Assembly (NCBI GenBank): GCA_029261435.1
Contig: JAJDBI010000097.1
Coordinates: forward strand, 1-17,798
DNA from: Nitrospinaceae bacterium
GTDB taxonomy: Bacteria > Nitrospinota > Nitrospinia > Nitrospinales > VA-1
Length of the DNA stretch: 17,798 nt
Direction: 5' to 3'
The position numbers and the translations under genes were made by a program. Below are positions 6,418 to 13,661 of this stretch, in pieces. Numbering within the stretch: position 1 is the stretch's first letter; each line of letters starts with the position of its first letter. Below the pieces are notes generated by a model, which had not been told where the DNA came from, ran no database searches, and worked only from the letters and a program-made list of their open reading frames with translations.

Positions 6418-7584
6418 ATGCACATTATGTTTCCCTCGTCAATATTGCGCGTTTTATCAATTGTTCTCCTATTTGCTGTTGGGGGTTGTGCCACAGGTCC
6501 GAACCCGATAAACCCTTATTTTGAAATGCCGCCAGAACGCATTCCAAAAGCGGCGTTGGAGTTGTACAACCGTGCTCTGACACAGCTTAAAAATAATCAA
6601 CTGGATAATTCGATTGATCTCTGGAAGCGATTTCTGGAGCACAGCCCGAGGTCGTTCAGGGGCTATAACAACCTTGGTATGGCGCTCTACTCCAATGACC
6701 AGTTAATGCCCGCCATACAGGCTTTTGAAACCGCTCTGGCACTGGAACCGTTTGACCAGAAAATCAAAAACAACCTCAACAGGGCTTTAAGGTTTCAAGT
6801 CACAATTCTGGAAGAGAACAAGGATTATGACAATGCTATTGAACATCTTGAAAGGGTTAAAAAACTCGCTGACCTTGAGGAAAAAGAGAAAGTAGCGCTG
6901 AGAATAGAGACTCTTCAGGACCTTATATACGAACAGGTCAAGCGAGCCAACACGCTGGAAGATTATGAAGCGTTTCTGGCGAAGTACCCTGACAACCCAA
7001 AAAACTCTGATGAAGCCCGGCGTTGGATTGCCAAAATGAAACCCCAGGAATCCACTTTGGGGGAATTCCCGGAAATGCAAAGTGAAATATTGCCTGAACC
7101 TGCTCAAAGGACCACCTCACCACAGCAGGAGGTCGTTGTCCCCGAACCGATGCAGAGTGTCCCGACCTTACCGCCTGTCCGCAAGGAATCGATAGAGATC
7201 GTTGCAGAAGTACCAATAAATGATGAAGAGCAGGAACTTTCTGAAGAAATGCAGGAACCTGTGATGGAAGAAGAAGTCCCACCAAAGCCACCTGAAATGA
7301 AACAACCTCCGGTAGAGGAAGTTGCGGTGGACCCTGATATGGAAATGAAGCGAGAAAAGCCAACGACCAAGAAACCCGCGCCTACAAGACGGGTACGGAT
7401 CATGACCAAAGAGGCCCCTCTTAGAGTACGGGCAGAACCTGATGTCCGATCTAAAGTGCTGGCTCAGATTCCTAAAGATTCGGTCGTGCCGGTTTTTCAG
7501 GAAGGCAAGGACTGGTTTGAGATCGAGTACCAAAGAGGCAAGAAAGGGTGGATCTCCAAAAAATATTCCAAATTAATACCCTGA
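6418..7584 (+). CDS. Lipoprotein with TPR region and C-terminal SH3-like domain
   Basis: The ATG at 6418 (or the ATG three codons later) begins a lipoprotein signal: basic residue, hydrophobic stretch LSIVLLFAVGG, then Cys24 within AVGGC. The frame opens further upstream, but that part lies in the riboswitch and is not coding. The 388-residue product has TPR-like helices at about 40-135 (ALELYNRALTQLKNNQLDNSI, PAIQAFETALALEPFD, NAIEHLERVKKLAD). An acidic, Pro/Glu-rich linker follows (about 215-320). The last 65 residues form a bacterial SH3-like domain (APLRVRAEPDVRSKVLAQIP ... WFEIEY ... KGWISKKY). Bacterial SH3 domains often bind peptidoglycan, so an envelope-anchored scaffold linking membrane and cell wall is likely; this is inference. 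It is convergent with the histidine kinase. Confidence 0.85.
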   Translation: MHIMFPSSILRVLSIVLLFAVGGCATGPNPINPYFEMPPERIPKAALELYNRALTQLKNNQLDNSIDLWKRFLEHSPRSFRGYNNLGMALYSNDQLMPAIQAFETALALEPFDQKIKNNLNRALRFQVTILEENKDYDNAIEHLERVKKLADLEEKEKVALRIETLQDLIYEQVKRANTLEDYEAFLAKYPDNPKNSDEARRWIAKMKPQESTLGEFPEMQSEILPEPAQRTTSPQQEVVVPEPMQSVPTLPPVRKESIEIVAEVPINDEEQELSEEMQEPVMEEEVPPKPPEMKQPPVEEVAVDPDMEMKREKPTTKKPAPTRRVRIMTKEAPLRVRAEPDVRSKVLAQIPKDSVVPVFQEGKDWFEIEYQRGKKGWISKKYSKLIP

Positions 7585-7634
7585 GTGTTGAGGGGGTAGC
7601 AAGCTGTTTGGCTGGAAGCGTTTAACTACCTTAC

Positions 7635-9011
7635 TTAAGATGAAGAGTTGGGCTGTTTTTCTGGGAGCGTAATGATGAAGGTTGTGCCTTCATCTGGTTT
7701 GCTTTTAGCGGATATGGTGCCCAGGTGATTGTTGACGATTTTTTTGCAGATTGTGAGACCCAGGCCTGAGCCTTCATACTCGCTTCTACCGTGCAATCGT
7801 TGAAAAGGTTGAAATATTCTGTCAGCATACTTTTCATTAAAACCAATTCCATTATCTTCAATGGATATTTCCCAATAGCCATTGTCTATTTTTCTTCCTG
7901 AAACATTTACTACGGGAGGCTGGTCTTTCTTTTTATATTTGAAAGCATTTGTAATGAGGTTTGCCATTAGCTGGTAAAGTTGATTGCTGTATCCTTCTAC
8001 TGTGGGGAGATTTTTGATTTTGGCCACTCCATTACTCTGGTGAATTATGTGAGCCATTTCCTCGATGACGGCCGTTACTTGTATTTCTAAATTAACTGGT
8101 TCCGGGGGTTTTTGCTTGGTTGAGATCCTGGAATAACTAATCAGGTCTTCAATGAAACGTTTCATGCGAATGGCAGCTTTTTCCATTCGTTCAATATATT
8201 CGAGACTATGCGCGTCCAGGTTTGTTGCCTTATTTTTTAAAAAATCACCAAAAGTAACTATTTTGCGAAGAGGCTCTTGCAAATCATGGGATGCGATGGA
8301 TGCAAATTCATCCAGTTCTTTATTGCTTCTCTCCAATTCATTCGCATAAGTTATCAGCTTTTCTTTATCTATCGCTTTGCGAAGGTTCTCCCATTTGATA
8401 TAAAAATACAAATAACAACTAAATAGATAACAGAAGAATAATGTTATAGCTCCTACCAGATAAATCCGGTTCTTATTTATCTGGATTTCTTCGCTGATAA
8501 ATTTATAGGATTCGGCAATTTCCATATCCCCAAATTCAACAAGTAATCTCAGGTTGCTATCCAGTTTTTCAATGGTTGATTGAAACAGGTTAAAAGTGTC
8601 GGAAGACACAAGCCCTTTTTCTTCAAATTCAACAAACATTTTATTGGCAAGTTCCGATAACGTTTTTTGTTGATTGAGGGCTTGATCTGATAATTTTTCT
8701 TCTTCTTTTTCCTGAACATTATGCGAAGAATCATAGTCGGTAAACCGCTTAAAAATAGCTGGAAAATTTCTATTCCACGCTAAAAATTTATTCTTTGAGC
8801 TTGTCTCACCTGACAGCAGGTATGCCAGACTTTCTTTAACTGCCAGCATATTTTTAGATTGGATGTCTTGAATCAGGCTCAAAGCTTTACCATGATGTAG
8901 CCCAATCTCAACTAAATGGTTGTTTACAGGGCTGGCTAAAATATAAGCTATTGAAGAAACCAATAATCCCAGAATAAAAAACCCAGCCAAAACTTTTTGT
9001 TCGGTCCTCAA
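7635..9011 (-). CDS. Orphan membrane sensor histidine kinase
   Basis: A 458-residue two-component sensor. TM1 is about residues 8-27. A helical periplasmic sensor region of about 155 residues, without a recognisable PAS or Cache signature, runs to TM2 (about 183-205). There is no clear HAMP; a short coiled segment (207-235, ELERSNKELDEF) leads straight to the HisKA domain with H242 in ASHDLQEPLRKI, the type common in bacteriophytochrome-like kinases. The ATPase domain has the N box (NLITNAFKYKKK, N351/N355), G1 (EDNGIGF, D386), F box (FQPFQRLHG) and G2 (GSGLGL, 414-419), so it should be active. The start is a TTG with GGAG about 11 bases upstream. No receiver or response regulator gene lies nearby, so its partner is encoded elsewhere. 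Confidence 0.92.
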   Translation of the reverse strand: MRTEQKVLAGFFILGLLVSSIAYILASPVNNHLVEIGLHHGKALSLIQDIQSKNMLAVKESLAYLLSGETSSKNKFLAWNRNFPAIFKRFTDYDSSHNVQEKEEEKLSDQALNQQKTLSELANKMFVEFEEKGLVSSDTFNLFQSTIEKLDSNLRLLVEFGDMEIAESYKFISEEIQINKNRIYLVGAITLFFCYLFSCYLYFYIKWENLRKAIDKEKLITYANELERSNKELDEFASIASHDLQEPLRKIVTFGDFLKNKATNLDAHSLEYIERMEKAAIRMKRFIEDLISYSRISTKQKPPEPVNLEIQVTAVIEEMAHIIHQSNGVAKIKNLPTVEGYSNQLYQLMANLITNAFKYKKKDQPPVVNVSGRKIDNGYWEISIEDNGIGFNEKYADRIFQPFQRLHGRSEYEGSGLGLTICKKIVNNHLGTISAKSKPDEGTTFIITLPEKQPNSSS

Positions 9012-9374
9012 TTTTCAGATTGCTCCAACTTTAAAGGTTGTTTCTTACAACCTGTTGTTAAATAATAATTTAATGTGAGCGCGATATCGGATTACCTGAT
9101 ACTTTACCATAGATTATCTTTAGTAGTAAATGAAAATATTACTAGGCTGGCCTGCCTTTTAGTGGGTTGGTCGGGCATCTCATGTGTTTGGGAGTTTGGA
9201 GGAGCTGTCTGAACTTTCTCAAGTATTTTCACTAGCCACAATCATGCTGACTCATGAGTGTTATACCGGCATAATTCTACGATGACTTGGGTGTGTAGCA
9301 TTCACAGTTTTCGACTCCCCAAAAATTTATTTTAAACACATAGTTTTGTTTTGTTTGATTTATTGGGTTTCATG
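9012..9374. other. Intergenic region between divergent genes; small hairpin near the kinase start
   Basis: About 360 bases without a credible gene. Near the kinase start, AGGTTGT-TTCTT-ACAACCT (9035-9053) is a perfect 7-bp hairpin that would lie in the kinase mRNA leader. TTGACC occurs twice in direct repeat (9375-9380 and 9385-9390) at the right edge; the first serves the promoter annotated next. I see no RNA gene, array or mobile-element end in the rest. Confidence 0.5.
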
Positions 9375-9403
9375 TTGACCCGGTTTGACCGCATGAATAT
9401 AAT
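9375..9403 (+). promoter_or_regulatory. Near-consensus sigma70 promoter of the toroid gene
   Basis: TTGACC (9375-9380), a 17-base spacer and a perfect TATAAT (9398-9403). The expected start near 9410 gives a leader of about 40 bases to the ATG at 9450. This is the best promoter in the window by consensus, suggesting substantial expression. Confidence 0.85.
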
Positions 9404-9449
9404 TCACAACTGGGGTGGGAATTTTTAAAATTAAAACTATTGGAAAACT

Positions 9450-10418
9450 ATGACGACGATTGACAAAGTAAAACTGGATTCATTGATTCAGAGCGAGTGG
9501 GATTATCTGGAGTCTAAAAAAGGCGAGTGGAGCCTTCTTGAAGGAGAGCAGGACATGGAAGTTTTGGAGCACGTCTTACGTTGTATCCTGCATATGGATA
9601 TGACTAAGGATAGGCCTCAAGAATTCAAAGAGTGCGTCAAAGTGCAAAACCCCGATGGTGGCTGGTCTAAAGAGTCTCACACCGAAAAAACCTCGATGTG
9701 GATCACGACTTTTGTCGGACTCAAGCTTTGCCGGGGTAACATGGTCATCAAGGACCCGGAAATTCAGGCTACAGTCGATAAAACCCTGGAGTATGTTTTG
9801 TCCATGCAGGAAGAAGATGGGCATTGGTCCGACCCTGAATGGTCACACCTGGATACGACCTGCTCAGTCACTTGTTTTCTGACCATTTATCAGGTCACAC
9901 AAGATAAAAAAGGTGATGAACGCATTAATAAAGCCCGCGTCAGAGGCTTCGAGTTTATCAAAACCTGGCAAACAGATTCAGGGCTCTGGAAAGATGACAC
10001 GTTCCACCCGGCAGGCATCGAAACCACTGCGCATTTGATGCAGTACACTCTGGTTCCCGCTTACTTCATGGATAAGATCGAGTATGCCGGAACAATGTGC
10101 ATGCAAGCGGCGGATTCGCTGGTAGCCGAGCAAGCCGAAAATGGCAGTTGGGATAAAGAAAATACCGACCACACCATGGACGCCTGCCGTAACCTGATGC
10201 TGGTTTCTGATACCTTCAAGGATAAAGAAAAATACACCCTGATTATCGAAAAAGGTGTGCGCTGGTTGATCGACATCAAAAATGAACAGGGTTGGGGAGA
10301 TTTTCCTGAGGAGCCGAGCAACGTGGAGCGTACTGCAGATGGATTAGACACCCTGCTTAAATACCGGCGTTACTGCTCTGGAAAGCCGATGTCTGATTTC
10401 TGGGCGTTGTCTAAATAG
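9450..10418 (+). CDS. Standalone alpha/alpha-toroid protein (prenyltransferase/squalene-cyclase repeat family)
   Basis: The 322-residue protein is built of QW-type repeats: Q-x3-G-x-W at 66-72 (QNPDGGW), 120-126 (QEEDGHW), 174-180 (QTDSGLW) and 228-234 (QAENGSW). There are divergent copies at 22-27 (SKKGEW) and about 278-282 (NEQGW). The four good copies are exactly 54 residues apart. This is the barrel-of-helices fold of prenyltransferase beta subunits and terpene cyclases, but only one toroid, about half a squalene-hopene cyclase. The cyclase DxDD motif is absent. D/E-x-T-rich segments follow each repeat (LDTTCS, ETTAH, DHTMDAC). These give several D, H and C residues that could hold a metal, though this is inference. 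No signal peptide. A LicC-like nucleotidyltransferase follows 128 bases downstream. The fold is firm; the substrate is unknown. Confidence 0.82.
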   Translation: MTTIDKVKLDSLIQSEWDYLESKKGEWSLLEGEQDMEVLEHVLRCILHMDMTKDRPQEFKECVKVQNPDGGWSKESHTEKTSMWITTFVGLKLCRGNMVIKDPEIQATVDKTLEYVLSMQEEDGHWSDPEWSHLDTTCSVTCFLTIYQVTQDKKGDERINKARVRGFEFIKTWQTDSGLWKDDTFHPAGIETTAHLMQYTLVPAYFMDKIEYAGTMCMQAADSLVAEQAENGSWDKENTDHTMDACRNLMLVSDTFKDKEKYTLIIEKGVRWLIDIKNEQGWGDFPEEPSNVERTADGLDTLLKYRRYCSGKPMSDFWALSK

Positions 10419-10504
10419 CTGCGAGCCAATATTAGGCGGTAGCTTTATTAGCGGGAACTATCTCAATCTGAGTTAAAACTTATTTTTTCCGAATTTAATT
10501 GAGT

Positions 10505-10519
10505 CCAGCGTCACGCTGG
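10505..10519. repeat. Second copy of the CAGCGTCACGCTG palindrome
   Basis: CCAGCGT-C-ACGCTGG is a perfect 7-1-7 palindrome just upstream of the nucleotidyltransferase gene, sharing its 13-base core with 2459-2471. It is followed by GGCGGGGCGTGGC, more GC-rich than the surroundings. Confidence 0.6.
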
Positions 10520-10546
10520 CGGGGCGTGGCCCGGTAGAGGTTTATT

Positions 10547-11308
10547 TTGGAAGCAATCATATTACTTGCCGGTTACGGCTCACGTTTAGCCCGGAATGAT
10601 CTTCCCCATAAAGGACTACTACCTTTCGGTGAGGAGACGCTGCTTTCCCGCCATTTGAAATGCTTGCAGGTATTAGGCATTCAGAATACCCATCTCATCC
10701 TTGGTCATAATGCTCCCGCACTAAAATCCTATGTGCAGGGTCTCAATCTTGATCTGCCAGTACATTTCATCGATAACCCTGTTTACCGCACCACTGGCAA
10801 CACCTTGTCGATGGTGATGGGGCTCAAACACTGTCATGAAGAAACATTGATTCTCGATGGCGATGTTTTGTATCCGCCCGAGGCTCTGATCAATTATGTT
10901 CGTCGAGCACCACGTTCTTCATTTGCGCTGGTGCCCGCTGATATTGATAACGCAGAATGCGCGAAAGTATTGTTGAATCCATCAGGAACTATTAACGCAT
11001 TCATCACTAAACGTGAGCTGACTGAAGAGGAAAAATCTGGTTTCGGTTTCGGTGGTGAGGCGATCGGTTTTTTCATGCTCCGTCGGGAAGATGTCCCCCG
11101 CTTTGTCGCTCTTTACGAAAACGACGAACCCACCTACCGACCTGTGCTTTGGGAAATCCCGTTCACGGAGTTTGCGCGAAACACATCTTTGCATCCCTGG
11201 AATGTTGCGGAAAAAGGATGTTTTGAAATAGACACTCAGGAAGACTACTCCGCCGCTTTAAATCGCTTCCAAGCCCATCCGAAAGAATACCAGCTTCCGC
11301 GGTTATAA
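10547..11308 (+). CDS. LicC-like nucleotidyltransferase (CTP:phosphocholine/sugar-phosphate type)
   Basis: A 253-residue single-domain nucleotidyltransferase of the NTP-transferase (GT-A fold) family. The nucleotide loop is LAGYGSRL (7-14), followed by K22 in HKGLLPFG. The metal motif is LILDGDV (101-107, D104/D106), and the second metal ligand is probably D229 in FEIDTQEDY. NPVYRTTGNTLSMVMG, the VLWE segment and FEID-x2-DY resemble phosphocholine cytidylyltransferase LicC and related alcohol-phosphate cytidylyltransferases; a sugar-1-phosphate substrate cannot be excluded. The start is TTG, with GAGG about seven bases before it, and gives the expected N-terminus MEAIILLAG. It may share the transcript of the toroid gene, since there is no clear terminator between them, but a separate promoter is possible. 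Confidence 0.85.
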   Translation: MEAIILLAGYGSRLARNDLPHKGLLPFGEETLLSRHLKCLQVLGIQNTHLILGHNAPALKSYVQGLNLDLPVHFIDNPVYRTTGNTLSMVMGLKHCHEETLILDGDVLYPPEALINYVRRAPRSSFALVPADIDNAECAKVLLNPSGTINAFITKRELTEEEKSGFGFGGEAIGFFMLRREDVPRFVALYENDEPTYRPVLWEIPFTEFARNTSLHPWNVAEKGCFEIDTQEDYSAALNRFQAHPKEYQLPRL

Positions 11309-11609
11309 TATGTACTCCTGGAAAATTTTATGTATGATAAATAATTACTTTTTATGATTAGTTGTAATTTATCTTCAATTATTGTCTAGGAATCCCAGGC
11401 ATTTAATATTTTTTAAACACTTTTCGAGTAAAATTCCCCTTTAAATATAACAGGTTAAACAGCTCTTTGCCGATCTGCTTCCCATTTTCTGAATTTTGGT
11501 ATCTTTATTGCTTTTTAACTTTGGTTCCCAGGGTTAAGGAATCCGGTTTTCATCCCGTGTCAGGGATTTAAAAAGCGTCGGGGAGATAACTTATCAAGGA
11601 TTAAATTGG
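11309..11609. other. AT-rich intergenic region, no gene seen
   Basis: About 300 bases, strongly AT-rich in the first half, without a credible ORF. The only structure I see is ATCCC-GTGTCA-GGGAT (11552-11567), a 5-bp hairpin about 40 bases before the next gene. No convincing promoter pair was found. Confidence 0.4.
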
Positions 11610-11912
11610 GTGAATGTTATGCAAGGTTTGAGTGAGGCTATGGAGTTTTTATCCGGCAAGGTGTTTTTTATTTCTTTAGGGCAAATCACGTTTATGTTTC
11701 TCGCGTGTTTTCTTTGTCTGCTCTACGGAAAACATAAAACAGGTTTGTTATTATCCTATTTTTTTATATTTTACTGGGGCTTTGTTTCCAACCGCATTTA
11801 CTGGTTGGAAGTATTTGGTGACTCGGGAATTGGCCTCATGATGTATTTTGGAACCGCGACTGCAATAGCTTTGATGGGGGTCCTGGGTTTTTTCCAGACA
11901 GATAGACGCTAG
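11610..11912 (+). CDS. Small three-helix membrane protein, unknown function
   Basis: A 100-residue protein. The GTG at 11610 is chosen because AAGGA lies nine bases upstream; an ATG three codons later (11619) is the alternative but has no ribosome site. There are three hydrophobic helices: about 18-38 (VFFISLGQITFMFLACFLCLL), 44-62 (LLLSYFFIFYWGFVSNRIYW region) and 74-95 (LMMYFGTATAIALMGVLGFF). Short loops separate them, including GKHKTG after the first, and the tail is basic (QTDRR). No enzyme or transporter motif is recognisable. It appears to stand alone, flanked by AT-rich DNA and a repeat-containing spacer. Confidence 0.65.
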   Translation: MNVMQGLSEAMEFLSGKVFFISLGQITFMFLACFLCLLYGKHKTGLLLSYFFIFYWGFVSNRIYWLEVFGDSGIGLMMYFGTATAIALMGVLGFFQTDRR

Positions 11913-12306
11913 CGGAGAAACACCGCGGGTAAATTTCAATGCCTATATCTGTTGGAAAAGAACTGTCTTCGTCTGATAGATCACTACCGATTCCCCAAGG
12001 GGCGCGGCTCACCCTCTCGCGAGGGTTGCAAATAGTAATGACAGTCTTTAGCAGGCAAAGAGTTAATTCGGCTAAAATGTCTTTGCTAATAACCTCCCCT
12101 GTTTAGGGGCGAGGGCAGGTGTACGTACTGGCAAAGCCTGCGTCCACGAGCCGCTAAACCCCTGGCAGGGTTTTCGTACTCCACTCTCCGGCAACTATAT
12201 ATTTTAAAAACCCTTCCAGACTTTCAGTTCATCTAAATATTGAAAAACCTGTATTACATTTTACGGACAGTATAAAGTTCTAATTTAAATAATAACTTCA
12301 GGAACT
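11913..12306. repeat. Intergenic region with several G/C hairpins and degenerate repeat
   Basis: No gene is seen in these 394 bases. From left to right the structures are CCCC-AA-GGGG (11993-12002), ACCCTC-TCGC-GAGGGT (12011-12026), AATGACAG (12037-12044), a CCTCCCC/GGGGCGAGG hairpin (12093-12114) and AAACCC-CTGGCA-GGGTTT (12156-12173). The order AATGACAG then a C-run/G-run hairpin matches the spacer at 2364-2448, suggesting decayed copies of one intergenic repeat family. The last 130 bases are AT-rich and probably hold the promoter for the HAD gene, but no good -35/-10 pair was found. Confidence 0.5.
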
Positions 12307-13005
12307 GTGCTCTTGCCTTTATCCCCATTTAAAGCGGTGTTTTTTGATGTTGGGGGAACTCTGATTCGCGTTCACCCATCGGTTGGAGATGTCTATGCCC
12401 GGCATGCTCGTCCGTTTGGCTATTCAGGATCTGTCGAGGTCTTAAATGAAGGATTCGGTGCACAATGGAAGAAGATGGGGGGCATCGAGTCTTTGGGGGA
12501 TCAGAGTGGAGCCGATGCGGAAAGAAACTTTTGGCGCGAACTGGTTTATGAGGTTTTTCAGCCGCTGGGAGGGCTCGACCGGTTTGAAGAATATTTCGAT
12601 CTTATTTTTGAAGAATTTAGAGAAAAATCCAACTGGCGAGTTTATGAAGATGTTATCGAATCCGATATTCTCGAAACTTTGAAAAAAAGAGGCGTGGTGA
12701 TGGGAGTCATTTCCAATTGGGATTCACGGTTGATCTCGACCTTGGAAAACATTGGTCTCGCACGTTACTTTGATTTTATCCTGCCTTCTGCCGTGATCGG
12801 TTCAGCAAAACCTGATAAAAAAATATTTGAAGAAGCTTTAAGACGGAGCGGAGTCGCACCTCATGAAGCCTGCCATATCGGAGATGAAATGCGAACGGAT
12901 GTAGTTGGAGCCGAAGGTGTTGGTATTCACCCAATTCTGCTGGATAGGGACAACCGTTTTGACAAGGCAGATAAAATCACTTCGTTCATGGAACTGGTTG
13001 GCTAA
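12307..13005 (+). CDS. HAD-superfamily hydrolase, subfamily IA (HDHD3-like)
   Basis: A 232-residue protein with the four HAD motifs: I FFDVGGTL (nucleophile D14), II VISNWDS (Ser), III SAKPDKKIF (Lys) and IV CHIGDEMRTDVVGA (metal Asp). The helical cap between motifs I and II is of the C1 type. The usual DxD of phosphatases is D-V-G here; the second Asp, the general acid/base, is missing. The same is seen in haloacid dehalogenase (DxY) and several HDHD3-like proteins. The substrate is therefore uncertain, and a small phosphate ester or a haloacid-like substrate are both possible. The start is GTG at 12307 with AGGA just before it; TTG at 12313 gives a slightly shorter product with better spacing. 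It converges with the pentapeptide-repeat gene 44 bases away. Confidence 0.85.
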   Translation: MLLPLSPFKAVFFDVGGTLIRVHPSVGDVYARHARPFGYSGSVEVLNEGFGAQWKKMGGIESLGDQSGADAERNFWRELVYEVFQPLGGLDRFEEYFDLIFEEFREKSNWRVYEDVIESDILETLKKRGVVMGVISNWDSRLISTLENIGLARYFDFILPSAVIGSAKPDKKIFEEALRRSGVAPHEACHIGDEMRTDVVGAEGVGIHPILLDRDNRFDKADKITSFMELVG

Positions 13006-13049
13006 ACCGTGATGTTTGATTGCTGAAAGCAGGTCAGCGGGCTTTAAAC

Positions 13050-13559
13050 CTAATGTCCTTTTACATCATCCATTTTGGCATTTTTAAAGCTGGCATCTTT
13101 AGTTTCCGCATTGGTCAGGTTTGCCTTTGAGAGGTCGGCTCCATGAAAAGAAACAGAATTGAGATTGGCTTCCCTTAAGTCACAACCCACCATGGATGCG
13201 AAACTCATACTGGCTTTTTTACATTTTGCCCTGAGCAATTTTGCGCCCTGCATCTTGGCCCGGCTGAACGAAGCATTTTCCAGGTTGGTGAGACACAAGT
13301 CTGCATCTTTTAAATTAGCTTCGCTAAAATCCGCATTTGCCATATCAGATTTTCGGAAGTTGCATTTGGCCAAATAAGCCTTGGTAAATTTAGCTTTTTT
13401 CAGCGAGGTACCGCTGAAGTCGGTGGAGGCGATAGTCATCTCACTAAAGTCAAGGCCGGAAAGATCCAGCCCGGAAAAATTCATGTTGGTCAAATGAGTT
13501 TGCGCCCTATCTTTATCCATAAGCAGCTCTTTAATTTTTGCTACCGTAATATTAGCCAT
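13050..13559 (-). CDS. Pentapeptide-repeat protein
   Basis: The 169-residue product has a short helical N-terminus (ITVAKIKELLMDKDRA). From about residue 25 to the end, tandem A(D/N)LxX-type pentapeptides follow, such as GLDLSG-LDFSE, ANADFSEANLKDADL, ASFSRAKMQGAKL and GADLSKANLTNAET. Such repeats form a right-handed quadrilateral beta helix. Some members mimic DNA and protect gyrase, but most have no known role, and nothing here allows a choice. No signal peptide or membrane segment, so probably cytoplasmic. The ATG has an excellent ribosome site (AAGGGGAGAA) and a good promoter at 13596-13624, supporting independent expression. Confidence 0.9.
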   Translation of the reverse strand: MANITVAKIKELLMDKDRAQTHLTNMNFSGLDLSGLDFSEMTIASTDFSGTSLKKAKFTKAYLAKCNFRKSDMANADFSEANLKDADLCLTNLENASFSRAKMQGAKLLRAKCKKASMSFASMVGCDLREANLNSVSFHGADLSKANLTNAETKDASFKNAKMDDVKGH

Positions 13560-13595
13560 TTCTCCCCTTCAGTCGATTTCATTCCATGTCTTTTA

Positions 13596-13624
13596 ATAGT
13601 AACTGCTAGCAGGAACCTTGACAA
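13596..13624 (-). promoter_or_regulatory. Sigma70-like promoter of the pentapeptide-repeat gene
   Basis: On the minus strand TTGTCA (plus 13619-13624), a 17-base spacer and TACTAT (plus 13596-13601), about 37 bases before the ATG at 13559. Confidence 0.65.
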
Positions 13625-13661
13625 GAAATTTTTAATTTTGCCAAATATCAGGGTTCCCGAA

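Noticed and set aside
6392..6419. TTGACC/TAATAT promoter for the lipoprotein gene
   Set aside because: Spacing is acceptable (16 bases), but the -10 element overlaps the ATG at 6418, leaving no leader; it could only serve a leaderless or internal start.
7104..7409. Ser/Gly-rich antisense frame inside the lipoprotein gene
   Set aside because: Its composition is the reverse of the Pro/Glu-rich linker of the real gene; an artefact of biased coding sequence.
13020..13045. AAAGC...GCTTT hairpin between the convergent HAD and pentapeptide genes as bidirectional terminator
   Set aside because: The stem is only five weak pairs with a ten-base loop and no real T tract; not enough to call.
13612..13657. 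GGAACC...GGTTCC inverted repeat as terminator of the mla operon
   Set aside because: The six-base arms are about 35 bases apart, with no T run after the second arm, and they overlap the promoter of the pentapeptide-repeat gene.
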